Source: Streptomyces gelaticus
GTDB lineage: Bacteria; Actinomycetota; Actinomycetes; Streptomycetales; Streptomycetaceae
Length of the DNA: 64,000 nt
Direction of reading: 5' to 3'
NCBI RefSeq assembly: GCF_014649535.1
Contig: NZ_BMTF01000005.1
Location: 2,564 to 66,563, forward strand
How positions within the stretch are numbered: position 1 is the first letter of the stretch; each line of letters starts with the position of its first letter. The position numbers and the translations under genes are program-made. This document shows, in pieces, positions 1 to 8,196 of this stretch. The notes beneath the pieces are model-generated. The model ran no database searches. It saw only the letters and a list, made by a program, of their open reading frames with translations, and had not been told where the DNA came from.

Positions 1-91
1 CTGTCCGGCGGATCAGGGCCTCGGGCCGGTCAGCGCAGTCCCGTCGTTCGTCCGCAGAGCGCCGGACGGGCCTCTGCGGACACGGCCCCGG

Positions 92-124
92 GCCGGTGTC
101 CCTCCGGACGGGAGGGACACCGGC
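92..124 (-). terminator. Terminator of the GT87 glycosyltransferase gene
   Basis: A perfect 14-bp inverted repeat (92-105 with 111-124) with a five-base loop lies directly after the stop codon of the minus-strand glycosyltransferase gene. There is no U-run, as is usual for terminators in G+C-rich actinobacteria. Bases 1-91 hold no gene that I can support. Confidence 0.7.
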
Positions 125-126
125 TC

Positions 127-1626
127 TCAGTCGGCGACCGGTTCGCGCCCCGCGCCCCACTCCACCCGCGGCCCTTCCACCGCGGGGTGGGCGTGGCACG
201 ACGGATGCGCCGCCCGCCCCAGCACGAACGCGTCCGGGGCCCCGTCGAGCACCCCGCCGGACGGATCGTCCGACCCGTCACGCCGTACGACGTCCCGCTC
301 CGGCATGAGGACATCCCGTACGACCACGGCACAGAGGTACAGCGTGCCCAGCAGATGCAGGGCGATCGCCAGCTGATACCCCTCCGTGGGCAGCCCCTGG
401 TGCTTGTCCCCGCTGGTCGTGTACGCGAGGTACATCCAGATGCCCAGGAAGTACATGACCTCGCACGCCTGCCAGATCAGGAAGTCGCGCCAGCGCGGCC
501 TGGCCAGGGCGGCCAGGGGGATCAGCCACAGCACGTACTGCGGCGAGTAGACCTTGTTGATGAGGATGAACGCCGCGACGACGAGAAAGGCGAGCTGCGC
601 GAAGCGTGGCCGGCGCGGCGCCATCAGCGTCAGCGCGGCGATGCCCGCGCACAGCAGGGCCATCAGCAGTTCGGAGATGTGGTTGACGGTCGATGTCTCG
701 ATGCTCTCGCCGGTGCGCTGGGTGATGATCAGCCAGAAGGATCCGAAGTCGATGCCTCGTTCCTCGCTGAACGTGTAGAACTTCTTCCAGCCCTCGGGGG
801 CGAGAGTCATCACCGGCAGATTCACCACCAGCCAGGACACCACCGCCCCGAGCGTCGCCGTGCCGAACTCCCGCCATTTGCCCGCCCGCCAGCACAGGAC
901 GAACACCGGCCCCAGCAGGAACACCGGGTAGAGCTTGGCGGCCGTGGCGAGCCCGATGAGGATGCCGAACGCCAGCACCCGTCCCCGGGACCACATGAGC
1001 ATCGCCGCGGCCGTCAGCGCGATGGCCAGCAGGTCCCAGTTGATCGTGGCGGTGAGTACGAAGGCCGGCGCGAGGGCGACCAGCAGCGCGTCCCAGGGGC
1101 GGCGCCGGTGCGTACGGGCGACACAGACGGCGATGATCACGGCACAGATCATCAGCATGCCCGCGTTGACCATCCAGTACATCTGCTCGCGGTGCTGGAT
1201 GGAGCCGCCGGGCGTCAGCCAGGAAGCGACCTGCATGAACAAGCCGGTCAGAACGGGGTACTCCAGGTACTGCATGTCGCCGACCAGCCGGTCGAAGTAC
1301 GGCACGAGTCCGTCGGAGAATCCACGTGCGACGAAGAGGTGCGGAATGTCCGAGTAACAGGCGTGCGTGTACTGCGAACCCGCGCCCCTGAACCACGCCC
1401 AGTTGTAGCAGGGCAGCTTCTGCACCATGCCCAGCGCGAACATCCCGAGGGCCACCAGCGCGACGACGCCCACGGGGGTGAGCGCCGTGCTGGCGAGCCG
1501 GGTCCAGCGCCCCGACCGGCCGCCGATCAGCTCGCTGCCGGCCGCGGCGACCTCGTCCTGGTGCGTGGGCCGCACGACGGACCGTTCCTGGTGCTGGTGC
1601 ACGCTCGTGTCTTCTGCGCTTGGCAT
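127..1626 (-). CDS. Polytopic membrane glycosyltransferase, GT87 / DUF2029 type
   Basis: Encodes about 499 residues with roughly ten hydrophobic segments, resembling the polyprenyl-phosphate-mannose dependent mannosyltransferases (GT87, formerly DUF2029) of actinobacteria, which add sugars to lipids or cell-wall glycans outside the membrane. The first extracellular part contains the Asp/Tyr-rich stretch following the first TM segment (around FSDGLVPYFDRLVGDMQYLE) that is typical for the family, and ATAAKLYPVFLLGP sits in a later loop. I chose the ATG at 1626 because the GGCAGG ribosome-binding site is then about nine bases away; the ATG at 1635 would touch it. It lies downstream of the PBP gene on the same strand, separated by a strong hairpin, so it probably has its own promoter. 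The family assignment is by pattern and the sugar acceptor is unknown. Confidence 0.75.
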   Translation of the reverse strand: MPSAEDTSVHQHQERSVVRPTHQDEVAAAGSELIGGRSGRWTRLASTALTPVGVVALVALGMFALGMVQKLPCYNWAWFRGAGSQYTHACYSDIPHLFVARGFSDGLVPYFDRLVGDMQYLEYPVLTGLFMQVASWLTPGGSIQHREQMYWMVNAGMLMICAVIIAVCVARTHRRRPWDALLVALAPAFVLTATINWDLLAIALTAAAMLMWSRGRVLAFGILIGLATAAKLYPVFLLGPVFVLCWRAGKWREFGTATLGAVVSWLVVNLPVMTLAPEGWKKFYTFSEERGIDFGSFWLIITQRTGESIETSTVNHISELLMALLCAGIAALTLMAPRRPRFAQLAFLVVAAFILINKVYSPQYVLWLIPLAALARPRWRDFLIWQACEVMYFLGIWMYLAYTTSGDKHQGLPTEGYQLAIALHLLGTLYLCAVVVRDVLMPERDVVRRDGSDDPSGGVLDGAPDAFVLGRAAHPSCHAHPAVEGPRVEWGAGREPVAD

Positions 1627-1662
1627 GCCGCACATCCTGCCGTACGGGGCTGTAGAAGCGAC

Positions 1663-1694
1663 GAGGGCCGCCGCACCGTGGTGCGGCGGCCCTC
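1663..1694 (-). terminator. Terminator of the class A PBP gene
   Basis: A perfect 14-bp stem (1663-1676 with 1681-1694) with the loop CGTG lies 20 bases after the stop codon of the penicillin-binding protein gene. Confidence 0.75.
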
Positions 1695-1714
1695 ATGACC
1701 GGGTGGTGCGGACG

Positions 1715-4417
1715 CTATCCGGCGGGCCCGCCGAAGATTGCGCCGCTGTCGTTCCCGCCGTTGCCGTTCCCGCCGTTGCCGTTCCCGCCGTTCGCGTTCC
1801 CTCCGGTCGGTGGTCCGGGGGTCGTCGACGGACTGCTGCCACCACTGGTGTCTCCGCCGTTCGCGCCGCTGCTGGTCCCGCCGTTGTTGTGCTGGCAGTC
1901 CCAATCCCACGTACCGCAGGTATCGGTGGGGTCCGGCGACGGGGACATGGACTTCGAGGGCGACTCGGTCACCGTCGTGGACGGCAACGGCGTCGTCGCG
2001 GTGGGCGTCGGCCTGGGGCTCTGCGCACCGCCACCGTAGACCTTGTCGCCGATCGGCTCCGCCTCCGGGAAGTTCACGACCGGCTGCCCCTTCAGCGCAC
2101 CCGCCATGTAGTCGTGCCAGATCTGGGCCGGGAACGACGCACCGTGGATCGTCTTCTCGCCACCCGTGCCGTACATCTTCTCGAACTTGCGGTTCTTGTT
2201 CGTCGCGTCGTCGTCGAGCCGGTACATGCTGATGGCCGTGGACAGCTGCGGCGTGTAGCCGACGAACCACGCCGACTTGTTGTCGTCCGTCGTACCGGTC
2301 TTGCCGGCCACGTCCCGGCCGGGCAGCTGCGCGGGCGTACCGGTTCCCTTGTCGACAACGTTCTTCAGGACGTCGGTGACGTTGTCGGCGATCGCGGCGT
2401 CGAAGGCACGCTTGGTGGCTTCCTTGTGCCGGTAGACGGTCTTGCCTTCGTGCTTCACCTCGGAGACCGAGTAGGGCTCGCGCTGCTGGCCGCTGGCGGC
2501 GAAGGTCGCATACGCACCGGCCATACGGATCGCACTGGGCGAGGACGTACCGATGGAGAACGACGGCACGTGCGAATCCGCCATCTGTTCGTCGTCCTTG
2601 AGCCCCGCGGCCACGGCGATCTCCTTCACCTTGTCGGTGCCGACGTCCATGCCGAGCTGCACGTAAGGGGAGTTGGCGGACCACTGCATGGCCTCGCGGA
2701 GGGTGATGTTGCCCCTCGACTCATGGCCGTCGTTGGCCTGCAGCCACTCCTTGCCGTTCTCGTCGGTCCAGATCTCGCCGTTGTACTTCTTGATCTTCAG
2801 CTTGTCGTCGGCGTTGTAGATGCTGAGCGGCGAGACCTTGGTGCGATCCGACGGGCCCTGGTCCTCCCCGAGCGCGGGGTTCCGCTTGCCGTACTCCATC
2901 GCCGCCGCCAGCACGAACGGCTTGAAGGTCGAACCGACCTGCGCACCGGTGGGGTTGGCGTTGTTGGTGAAGTGCTTGGTCGCGTCCTGACCGCCGTAGA
3001 TCGCCACGATGGCCCCGGTCTTGGGATCCACCGAACCGCCGCCGAACTGGACATGGGTGTCCGTCTTCGGCCGCTGCTTCGGCTTGATCTTGCTGTCGTA
3101 GACCTTCTGGACCGCGTCGTCGAGCTCCTGCACCTTCTTCTTGTTGAAGGTGGTGCGGATCTGGTAGCCGCCCCGGGCCAGCATCTCCGCCGTGACGCCC
3201 TCGGTGTTGTTGCTGAGGAAGTACTGCCTGGCGAGTTCGACCAGGTAACCGGTCTGACCGCTCAGCTGGGCGTTCTTCTTCGGCTGGAGGGGCGTCGGGA
3301 ACTCGGTGTACTTGGCGCGCTCCGCCTGCGAGAGGCGTCCGTCCTTCACCTCTTCGTCGAGGATCCACCGCCAGCGCTTGATGGCCCGTTCGGTGTTGAG
3401 CTTCGGCGTCGCCTGCACGGGGTCCACATCGGTGGCGCCCGCCGGGTCGTAGTAGGACGCACCCTTGAGCAGCGTGGCCAGGAACGCGCACTCGCTCGGA
3501 TTCAGATCGACGGCGTCCTTGCCGTAGTACGTGCGGGCAGCCGCCTGGAGTCCCGAAGCACCTCGCCCGTAGTACGAGACGTTGAGGTAGCCCGCCATGA
3601 TTTCGTTCTTCTTCATGTCGTTGGTGACCTTGAGCGTGATGAAAAGTTCCTGGAACTTCCGGCTCAGGGTCTGCTCCTGGGACAGACGCGAGTTCTTCAC
3701 GTACTGCTGGGTGATCGTTGAACCACCCTGCGTCTCGCCTCCGGTCGCCATGTTGAACAGGGCCCGGGCGATGCCCATGGGGTCGATGCCCCGGTCGGTT
3801 TCGAAGGACTTGTTCTCGGCCGAGATGACGGCGTTCCGCATCGCTTCGGGGATCTGCTCGAAGCCGATGATCTGGCGGTTGACCGCACCGCCCGTGGCGA
3901 CCATCTGTTTGCCGTCGTCCCAGAGGTAGACGTTGTTCTGCGCCTCCGCAGCTTCGTTCACCTTGGGCTTCTCGACCATCGCGTACGCGATACCGGCGAG
4001 GCCCATGAGCAGGCCGAGGAAGCCGATGCAGAGGCTGGAGACCAGCTTCCACGACGGCACCCAGCGCCGGAAGCCGTACTTGCCGGCGCGCGGGTAGTCG
4101 ATGAAGCGTTTCTTGGCAGGGCGCTGGCCCGCGCGGCCACGCCCCCTGCCGGGACCCTCGTGACCGCCGTCGCCGCCACCCCCGCGGCGGCGACCACCAC
4201 CACCGCCACCGCGGCCCGCACCGCCGCGCTGGGCGGCTCGTCTGGCCGCCGCGCGTCCGCCGTACGGGCTGTCCCCACCGTGCGAATCGGATGGTGACTC
4301 GGACGTTACTCCACGTGACGGAGCGGCGCGGCGTCCTGAGGACTGCTGGGCGGCTCGTCTGGCCGCTGCACGCCCGCCACCTTGCGGTTGCGGCGTTTTG
4401 CGACGGTGCTCGCTCAT
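1715..4417 (-). CDS. Bifunctional class A penicillin-binding protein (transglycosylase/transpeptidase)
   Basis: A 900-residue peptidoglycan synthase that polymerises lipid II and cross-links stem peptides outside the membrane. Residues 1-120 are a cytoplasmic Arg/Gly/Ala-rich tail that contains the segment GGRAAARRAAQ twice (about 14-24 and 53-63). A TM helix spans about 125-147. The GT51 transglycosylase follows, with the Glu motif AENKSFETDRG near 200 and GGSTITQQYVKN. The transpeptidase has the three expected motifs: STFK (SxxK), SAN (SxN) and GKTGTTDDN (KTG). The last ~110 residues are a Pro/Thr/Ser then Gly/Asn-rich extracellular tail ending in GGNGNGGNGNGGN repeats. The gene is divergent from the PadR-ino1 pair. 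Length and layout fit the large actinobacterial PonA-type enzymes. Confidence 0.95.
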   Translation of the reverse strand: MSEHRRKTPQPQGGGRAAARRAAQQSSGRRAAPSRGVTSESPSDSHGGDSPYGGRAAARRAAQRGGAGRGGGGGGRRRGGGGDGGHEGPGRGRGRAGQRPAKKRFIDYPRAGKYGFRRWVPSWKLVSSLCIGFLGLLMGLAGIAYAMVEKPKVNEAAEAQNNVYLWDDGKQMVATGGAVNRQIIGFEQIPEAMRNAVISAENKSFETDRGIDPMGIARALFNMATGGETQGGSTITQQYVKNSRLSQEQTLSRKFQELFITLKVTNDMKKNEIMAGYLNVSYYGRGASGLQAAARTYYGKDAVDLNPSECAFLATLLKGASYYDPAGATDVDPVQATPKLNTERAIKRWRWILDEEVKDGRLSQAERAKYTEFPTPLQPKKNAQLSGQTGYLVELARQYFLSNNTEGVTAEMLARGGYQIRTTFNKKKVQELDDAVQKVYDSKIKPKQRPKTDTHVQFGGGSVDPKTGAIVAIYGGQDATKHFTNNANPTGAQVGSTFKPFVLAAAMEYGKRNPALGEDQGPSDRTKVSPLSIYNADDKLKIKKYNGEIWTDENGKEWLQANDGHESRGNITLREAMQWSANSPYVQLGMDVGTDKVKEIAVAAGLKDDEQMADSHVPSFSIGTSSPSAIRMAGAYATFAASGQQREPYSVSEVKHEGKTVYRHKEATKRAFDAAIADNVTDVLKNVVDKGTGTPAQLPGRDVAGKTGTTDDNKSAWFVGYTPQLSTAISMYRLDDDATNKNRKFEKMYGTGGEKTIHGASFPAQIWHDYMAGALKGQPVVNFPEAEPIGDKVYGGGAQSPRPTPTATTPLPSTTVTESPSKSMSPSPDPTDTCGTWDWDCQHNNGGTSSGANGGDTSGGSSPSTTPGPPTGGNANGGNGNGGNGNGGNDSGAIFGGPAG

Positions 4418-4816
4418 CGAACGACTACTCCTCGGGCAGGCGAGAGCGCCTGGAAGCGGCAGTTGAGATCCGGTCCCCCCGAATTACGGACCAGCCCTGC
4501 GACAGGCTCGTCCGCCATGCGCCCGGCTGGCCCGCGAAGACTGACGCGCGTGTGCGTCACGCGGTTCCCGGTGGTCTGCATGCCGCACAGACTACGCACG
4601 GTCAAAACCCTTCTAGGACCGAACTTCACCCCAAACAACGCAAGTCGGTGCCTACGAATTCGCGATGTGACGCCGTTCACGATGACTCCCCTTGTCGCAT
4701 CACGAGGACCGATCTATCGTCGTGATGTATCGAGTCGATACATCAGCTCGGTACATCGGCCCGGCACCGGGCTCCGCAGGAGCAGTCGGACGCACTCGGA
4801 GAAGGAGGAGGCGAAG
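4418..4816. promoter_or_regulatory. Divergent intergenic region between PBP and PadR genes
   Basis: Nearly 400 bases hold no convincing gene; the frame open through here upstream of PadR lacks codon bias and a ribosome-binding site. It must contain the promoters for the leftward PBP gene and the rightward padR-ino1 genes. It is poorer in G+C than its surroundings (around 4600-4740), as promoters are here, and contains the PadR-type palindrome listed separately. Confidence 0.6.
4724..4744. promoter_or_regulatory. Likely PadR operator palindrome
   Basis: The arms GATGTATCGA and TCGATACATC form a perfect 10-bp inverted repeat around one central base, 73 bases before the PadR start codon. A further half-like element, GTACATCGG, follows at about 4751. 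ATGTAT/ATACAT palindromes are typical PadR-family operators, so negative autoregulation of this gene is the obvious reading. It is an inference from position and symmetry. Confidence 0.6.
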
Positions 4817-5524
4817 TTGAGCAGACGCTCCGGCATCCTCGAATTCGCCGTTCTCGGCCTGCTCCGCGAGTCCCCGATGCACGGCTACGAGCTGCGCAAG
4901 CGCCTCAACACCTCGTTGGGGATCTTCCGCGCCTTCAGCTACGGCACCCTCTATCCCTGCCTCAAGACGCTGGTCGCCAACGGCTGGTTGATCGAGGAAC
5001 CGGGGGCCGCTCCTGCCGACCTTCCGCCCACCACCGGCCGTGCGGTCGCCCCCGCCTCCTCACTGGCCGGGCGCCGCGCCAAGATCGTCTACCGGCTGAC
5101 GGCGGAAGGTAAGGAGCACTTCGAGGAACTGCTCTCGCACACCGGCCCCGACTCCTGGGAGGACGAGCACTTCGCAGCCCGTTTCGCCTTCTTCGGGCAG
5201 ACGGAGCACGAGGTGCGGATGCGAGTGCTGGAAGGCCGGCGCAGCCGACTGGAGGAGCGGCTGGAGAAGATGCGGGCCTCTCTGGCCCGCACCCGCGAGC
5301 GCCTCGACGACTACACGCTCGAGCTGCAGCGACACGGCATGGAGTCCGTGGAGCGCGAAGTGCGCTGGCTGAACGAGCTCATCGAGAGCGAGCGGTCGGG
5401 ACGGGATCAGCGACGATCCTCGCCCGGGAGCGGAGCTCAGCAGAACACAGCAGGGGAGCCGGACGGCCTGCCCCGGCGCCGGGGTGACACCCCGCCGGAT
5501 CCGTCCGACGACACCGCAAAGTGA
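4817..5524 (+). CDS. PadR-family transcriptional regulator
   Basis: About 235 residues. The N-terminal winged helix has the PadR signature: [45 protein letters not shown] and, after a Pro/Ala-rich insertion of some 25 residues in the wing, [18 protein letters not shown]. The C-terminal half ([28 protein letters not shown]) is a long coiled coil for dimerisation. The TTG start at 4817 is chosen because GAAGGAGG lies 9-16 bases upstream and the PadR domain starts just inside; the open frame extends further upstream without support. Its stop is about 60 bases before ino1, and PadR-ino1 adjacency is also known from mycobacteria, so it probably controls inositol synthesis. The effector is unknown. 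Confidence 0.85.
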   Translation: MSRRSGILEFAVLGLLRESPMHGYELRKRLNTSLGIFRAFSYGTLYPCLKTLVANGWLIEEPGAAPADLPPTTGRAVAPASSLAGRRAKIVYRLTAEGKEHFEELLSHTGPDSWEDEHFAARFAFFGQTEHEVRMRVLEGRRSRLEERLEKMRASLARTRERLDDYTLELQRHGMESVEREVRWLNELIESERSGRDQRRSSPGSGAQQNTAGEPDGLPRRRGDTPPDPSDDTAK

Positions 5525-5583
5525 GGTCCCCGCAGATCCGCGGGGCCTACGGGAACATCCAAAACACACAGGGAGCAACCGGA

Positions 5584-6666
5584 ATGGGTTCGGTTCGCGT
5601 AGCCATCGTCGGCGTGGGCAACTGCGCCGCCTCGCTGGTCCAGGGCGTCGAGTACTACAAGGATGCCGATCCGGCCGGCAAGGTGCCCGGTCTGATGCAC
5701 GTCCAGTTCGGCGACTACCACGTGCGCGACGTCGAGTTTGTCGCCGCTTTCGACGTCGACGCGAAGAAAGTCGGCCTCGACCTCGCGGACGCCATCGGTG
5801 CCAGCGAGAACAACACCATCAAGCTCTGCGACGTGCCGAGCTCCGGCGTCACCGTCCAGCGCGGCCACACCCACGACGGTCTCGGCAAGTACTACCGCCA
5901 GACCATCGAGGAGTCGGCCGAGGCCCCGGTCGACATCGTCCAGGTCCTCAAGGACCGCCAGGTCGACGTTCTCGTCTGCTACCTGCCCGTCGGCTCCGAG
6001 GTCGCTGCGAAGTTCTACGCGCAGTGCGCCATCGACGCCAAGGTCGCGTTCGTCAACGCTCTCCCGGTCTTCATCGCCGGCACCAAGGAGTGGGCGGACA
6101 AGTTCACCGAGGCCGGTGTCCCGATCGTCGGTGACGACATCAAGTCGCAGGTCGGCGCCACCATCACGCACCGCGTGATGGCGAAGCTCTTCGAGGACCG
6201 GGGCGTCATCCTGGACCGCACGATGCAGCTGAACGTCGGCGGCAACATGGACTTCAAGAACATGCTCGAGCGTGAGCGCCTGGAGTCCAAGAAGATCTCC
6301 AAGACACAGGCCGTCACCTCCCAGATCCGGGACCGTGAGCTCGGCGAGAACAACGTCCACATCGGCCCGTCGGACTACGTCGCGTGGCTGGACGACCGCA
6401 AGTGGGCGTACGTGCGCCTCGAGGGCCGCGCCTTCGGTGACGTTCCGCTGAACCTGGAGTACAAGCTCGAGGTCTGGGACTCCCCGAACTCCGCCGGTGT
6501 CATCATCGACGCTCTCCGCGCCGCGAAGATCGCCAAGGACCGCGGCATCGGTGGCCCGATCCTCTCCGCGTCCTCGTACTTCATGAAGTCCCCGCCGGTC
6601 CAGTACTTCGACGACGAGGCCCGCGAGAACGTCGAGAAGTTCATCCGCGGCGAGGTCGCCAACTGA
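5584..6666 (+). CDS. ino1: Inositol-3-phosphate synthase
   Basis: A 360-residue NAD-dependent cytoplasmic enzyme that cyclises glucose 6-phosphate to inositol 3-phosphate, the first step to phosphatidylinositol and mycothiol in actinobacteria. The N-terminus [18 protein letters not shown] is the Rossmann nucleotide loop. [47 protein letters not shown] and [12 protein letters not shown] are family landmarks. The length matches the short actinobacterial form rather than the ~530-residue eukaryotic one. The ATG at 5584 begins the conserved domain. A strong hairpin follows the gene. Confidence 0.96.
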   Translation: MGSVRVAIVGVGNCAASLVQGVEYYKDADPAGKVPGLMHVQFGDYHVRDVEFVAAFDVDAKKVGLDLADAIGASENNTIKLCDVPSSGVTVQRGHTHDGLGKYYRQTIEESAEAPVDIVQVLKDRQVDVLVCYLPVGSEVAAKFYAQCAIDAKVAFVNALPVFIAGTKEWADKFTEAGVPIVGDDIKSQVGATITHRVMAKLFEDRGVILDRTMQLNVGGNMDFKNMLERERLESKKISKTQAVTSQIRDRELGENNVHIGPSDYVAWLDDRKWAYVRLEGRAFGDVPLNLEYKLEVWDSPNSAGVIIDALRAAKIAKDRGIGGPILSASSYFMKSPPVQYFDDEARENVEKFIRGEVAN

Positions 6667-6732
6667 CGCAGCCGGACACGGCACGTCCACGCGGCGGGGT
6701 GCCGAGCGGCAACGCTCCGTCCCTTCCGCACC

Positions 6733-6771
6733 GTTGAGGGTCCCCGGGCAATCTGCCCGGGGACCCTCAAC
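6733..6771 (+). terminator. Terminator after ino1
   Basis: A perfect 18-bp stem (6733-6750 with 6754-6771) with the loop ATC lies 66 bases after the ino1 stop and 20 bases before the next start codon. Confidence 0.8.
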
Positions 6772-6790
6772 GTATGTGACTCTTGATCGC

Positions 6791-8059
6791 ATGGCCGTCG
6801 TGGGTGATCTGCGCGTTCTTCTGCGCCTTCGGAACTTCCGTCGTCTGCTGGCCGTACGACTCCTCTCCCAGTCGGCCGACGGTGTCTTCCAGGTGGCGCT
6901 GGCGGCTCACGTCGTCTTCTCACCGGAGAAGCAGGCTTCGGCAGGGGCCATCGCCTCCGCGATGGCGGTACTGCTGCTGCCCTACTCGCTCATCGGCCCC
7001 TTTGCCGGCGTTCTGCTGGACCGCTGGCCGCGCCGTCAGGTCTTTCTGTACGGGAACCTGCTGCGCGCCGCGCTCGCCTGTTGTACGGCGCTCCTCATCC
7101 TCGGCCCCGTACCCGATTGGCTCTTCTACGTCTCGGCGCTGTGCGTCACCGCGGTCAACCGATTCGTCCTGGCCGGCCTCTCGGCCGCGCTGCCGCGGGT
7201 CGTCGACAGCGACCGGTTGGTGCTGGCCAACTCGCTCTCGCCGACCGCCGGAACGCTCGCGGCCACGGCGGGTGGCGGCCTCGCCTTCCTGGTACGGCTG
7301 CTGCTCGCGAACTCCGATGCCGCGGTGATACTGCTGGGCGCGGCGCTCTACCTCGCTTCGGCACTGGCCTCCCTGACTCTTGCCACCGGGCTCCTGGGAC
7401 CGGATCGGGACGGAGAACGGATCGAGCTGAGAAAGGCGCTGGCCGTCACCGCACGGGGGCTGGTCGAAGGGTTGCGTCATCTGGCGAAGAGGAAGCAGGC
7501 CACCCATGCACTGGCCGCCATGACCGTGATGCGCTTCTGCTACGGAGCGCTGACCGTGATGGTGCTGATGCTGTGCCGGCACGCCTGGACCGAGAGCGAA
7601 TCCGAGGGCCTGGCCCTGCTCGGAGTGGCCGTGGCGGTCTCCGGTGCGGGGTTCTTCGCGGCGGCCGTACTGACGCCCTGGGCGGTGGGCCTGCTCGGCC
7701 GGTTCCGCTGGATGGCGGTGTGCGCAGCGGGGGCCGCCGTCCTCGAACCCGCGCTGGGGCTGTGGTTCGTCCCTGTGCCGATACTGGTCGCGGCGTTCGT
7801 CCTCGGGCTGGTCACTCAGGGAGCGAAGATCGCGACCGACACGGTGGTGCAGACCGCGGTGGAGGACTCCTTCCGCGGCCGAGTCTTCTCCCTCTACGAC
7901 GTGCTCTTCAATGTCGCTTTCGTGGGGGCCGCCGCGGTCTCCGCCCTGGTGCTGCCTCCTGACGGTCGATCGGCCGTGGTGGTGATCGGGGTGGCGGCTC
8001 TCTACGCGGTCGTCGCGGTACTGATGTTCCGGTGGGACCGCGCCGGGGAGGCTCGCTAG
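6791..8059 (+). CDS. MFS transporter
   Basis: About 422 residues with 10-12 hydrophobic segments and the MFS_3-like layout of drug or metabolite exporters: RNFRRLLAVRLLSQSADGVFQVAL at the start, GPFAGVLLDRWPRRQV after TM2, and a second half with GKAIATDTVVQ-like and FRGRVFSLYDVLFNVAF segments. The ATG at 6791 begins the first amphipathic segment; the open frame upstream runs through the ino1 terminator and is not used. The substrate cannot be predicted. This is a stable neighbour of ino1 and cca in Streptomyces as I recall. Confidence 0.85.
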   Translation: MAVVGDLRVLLRLRNFRRLLAVRLLSQSADGVFQVALAAHVVFSPEKQASAGAIASAMAVLLLPYSLIGPFAGVLLDRWPRRQVFLYGNLLRAALACCTALLILGPVPDWLFYVSALCVTAVNRFVLAGLSAALPRVVDSDRLVLANSLSPTAGTLAATAGGGLAFLVRLLLANSDAAVILLGAALYLASALASLTLATGLLGPDRDGERIELRKALAVTARGLVEGLRHLAKRKQATHALAAMTVMRFCYGALTVMVLMLCRHAWTESESEGLALLGVAVAVSGAGFFAAAVLTPWAVGLLGRFRWMAVCAAGAAVLEPALGLWFVPVPILVAAFVLGLVTQGAKIATDTVVQTAVEDSFRGRVFSLYDVLFNVAFVGAAAVSALVLPPDGRSAVVVIGVAALYAVVAVLMFRWDRAGEAR

Positions 8060-8089
8060 CGGCCGGGACGCGGCAGAGCGAAGGGCGGC

Positions 8090-8103
8090 GTTTCACGTGA
8101 AAC
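8090..8103. promoter_or_regulatory. parS site 1
   Basis: Perfect GTTTCACGTGAAAC, the ParB binding sequence of Streptomyces. It lies just after the MFS stop codon and is flanked by GGGCGG and CCGCCC, so the site sits at the centre of a larger 28-bp near-palindrome that could also act as a transcription terminator. Confidence 0.9.
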
Positions 8104-8125
8104 ACCGCCCTTCACCGGGGCAGAG

Positions 8126-8171
8126 TGAGGAGCGGGGTCATGTTTCACGTGAAACATGACCCCGCTCCTCA
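8126..8171. promoter_or_regulatory. parS site 2 inside a 46-bp perfect palindrome
   Basis: The perfect parS sequence (8142-8155) is the exact centre of a 46-bp palindrome without mismatch. It lies between the converging MFS and cca genes. As RNA it would form a long hairpin on either strand, so it probably serves both as a bidirectional terminator and as a ParB loading site. Confidence 0.88.
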
Positions 8172-8196
8172 TGGCGGCGGACCAGGCTGCCAGCGG

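Noticed and set aside
1427..3721. A 764-codon plus-strand frame opposite the PBP gene
   Set aside because: The PBP reading frame has all catalytic motifs; this frame has none.
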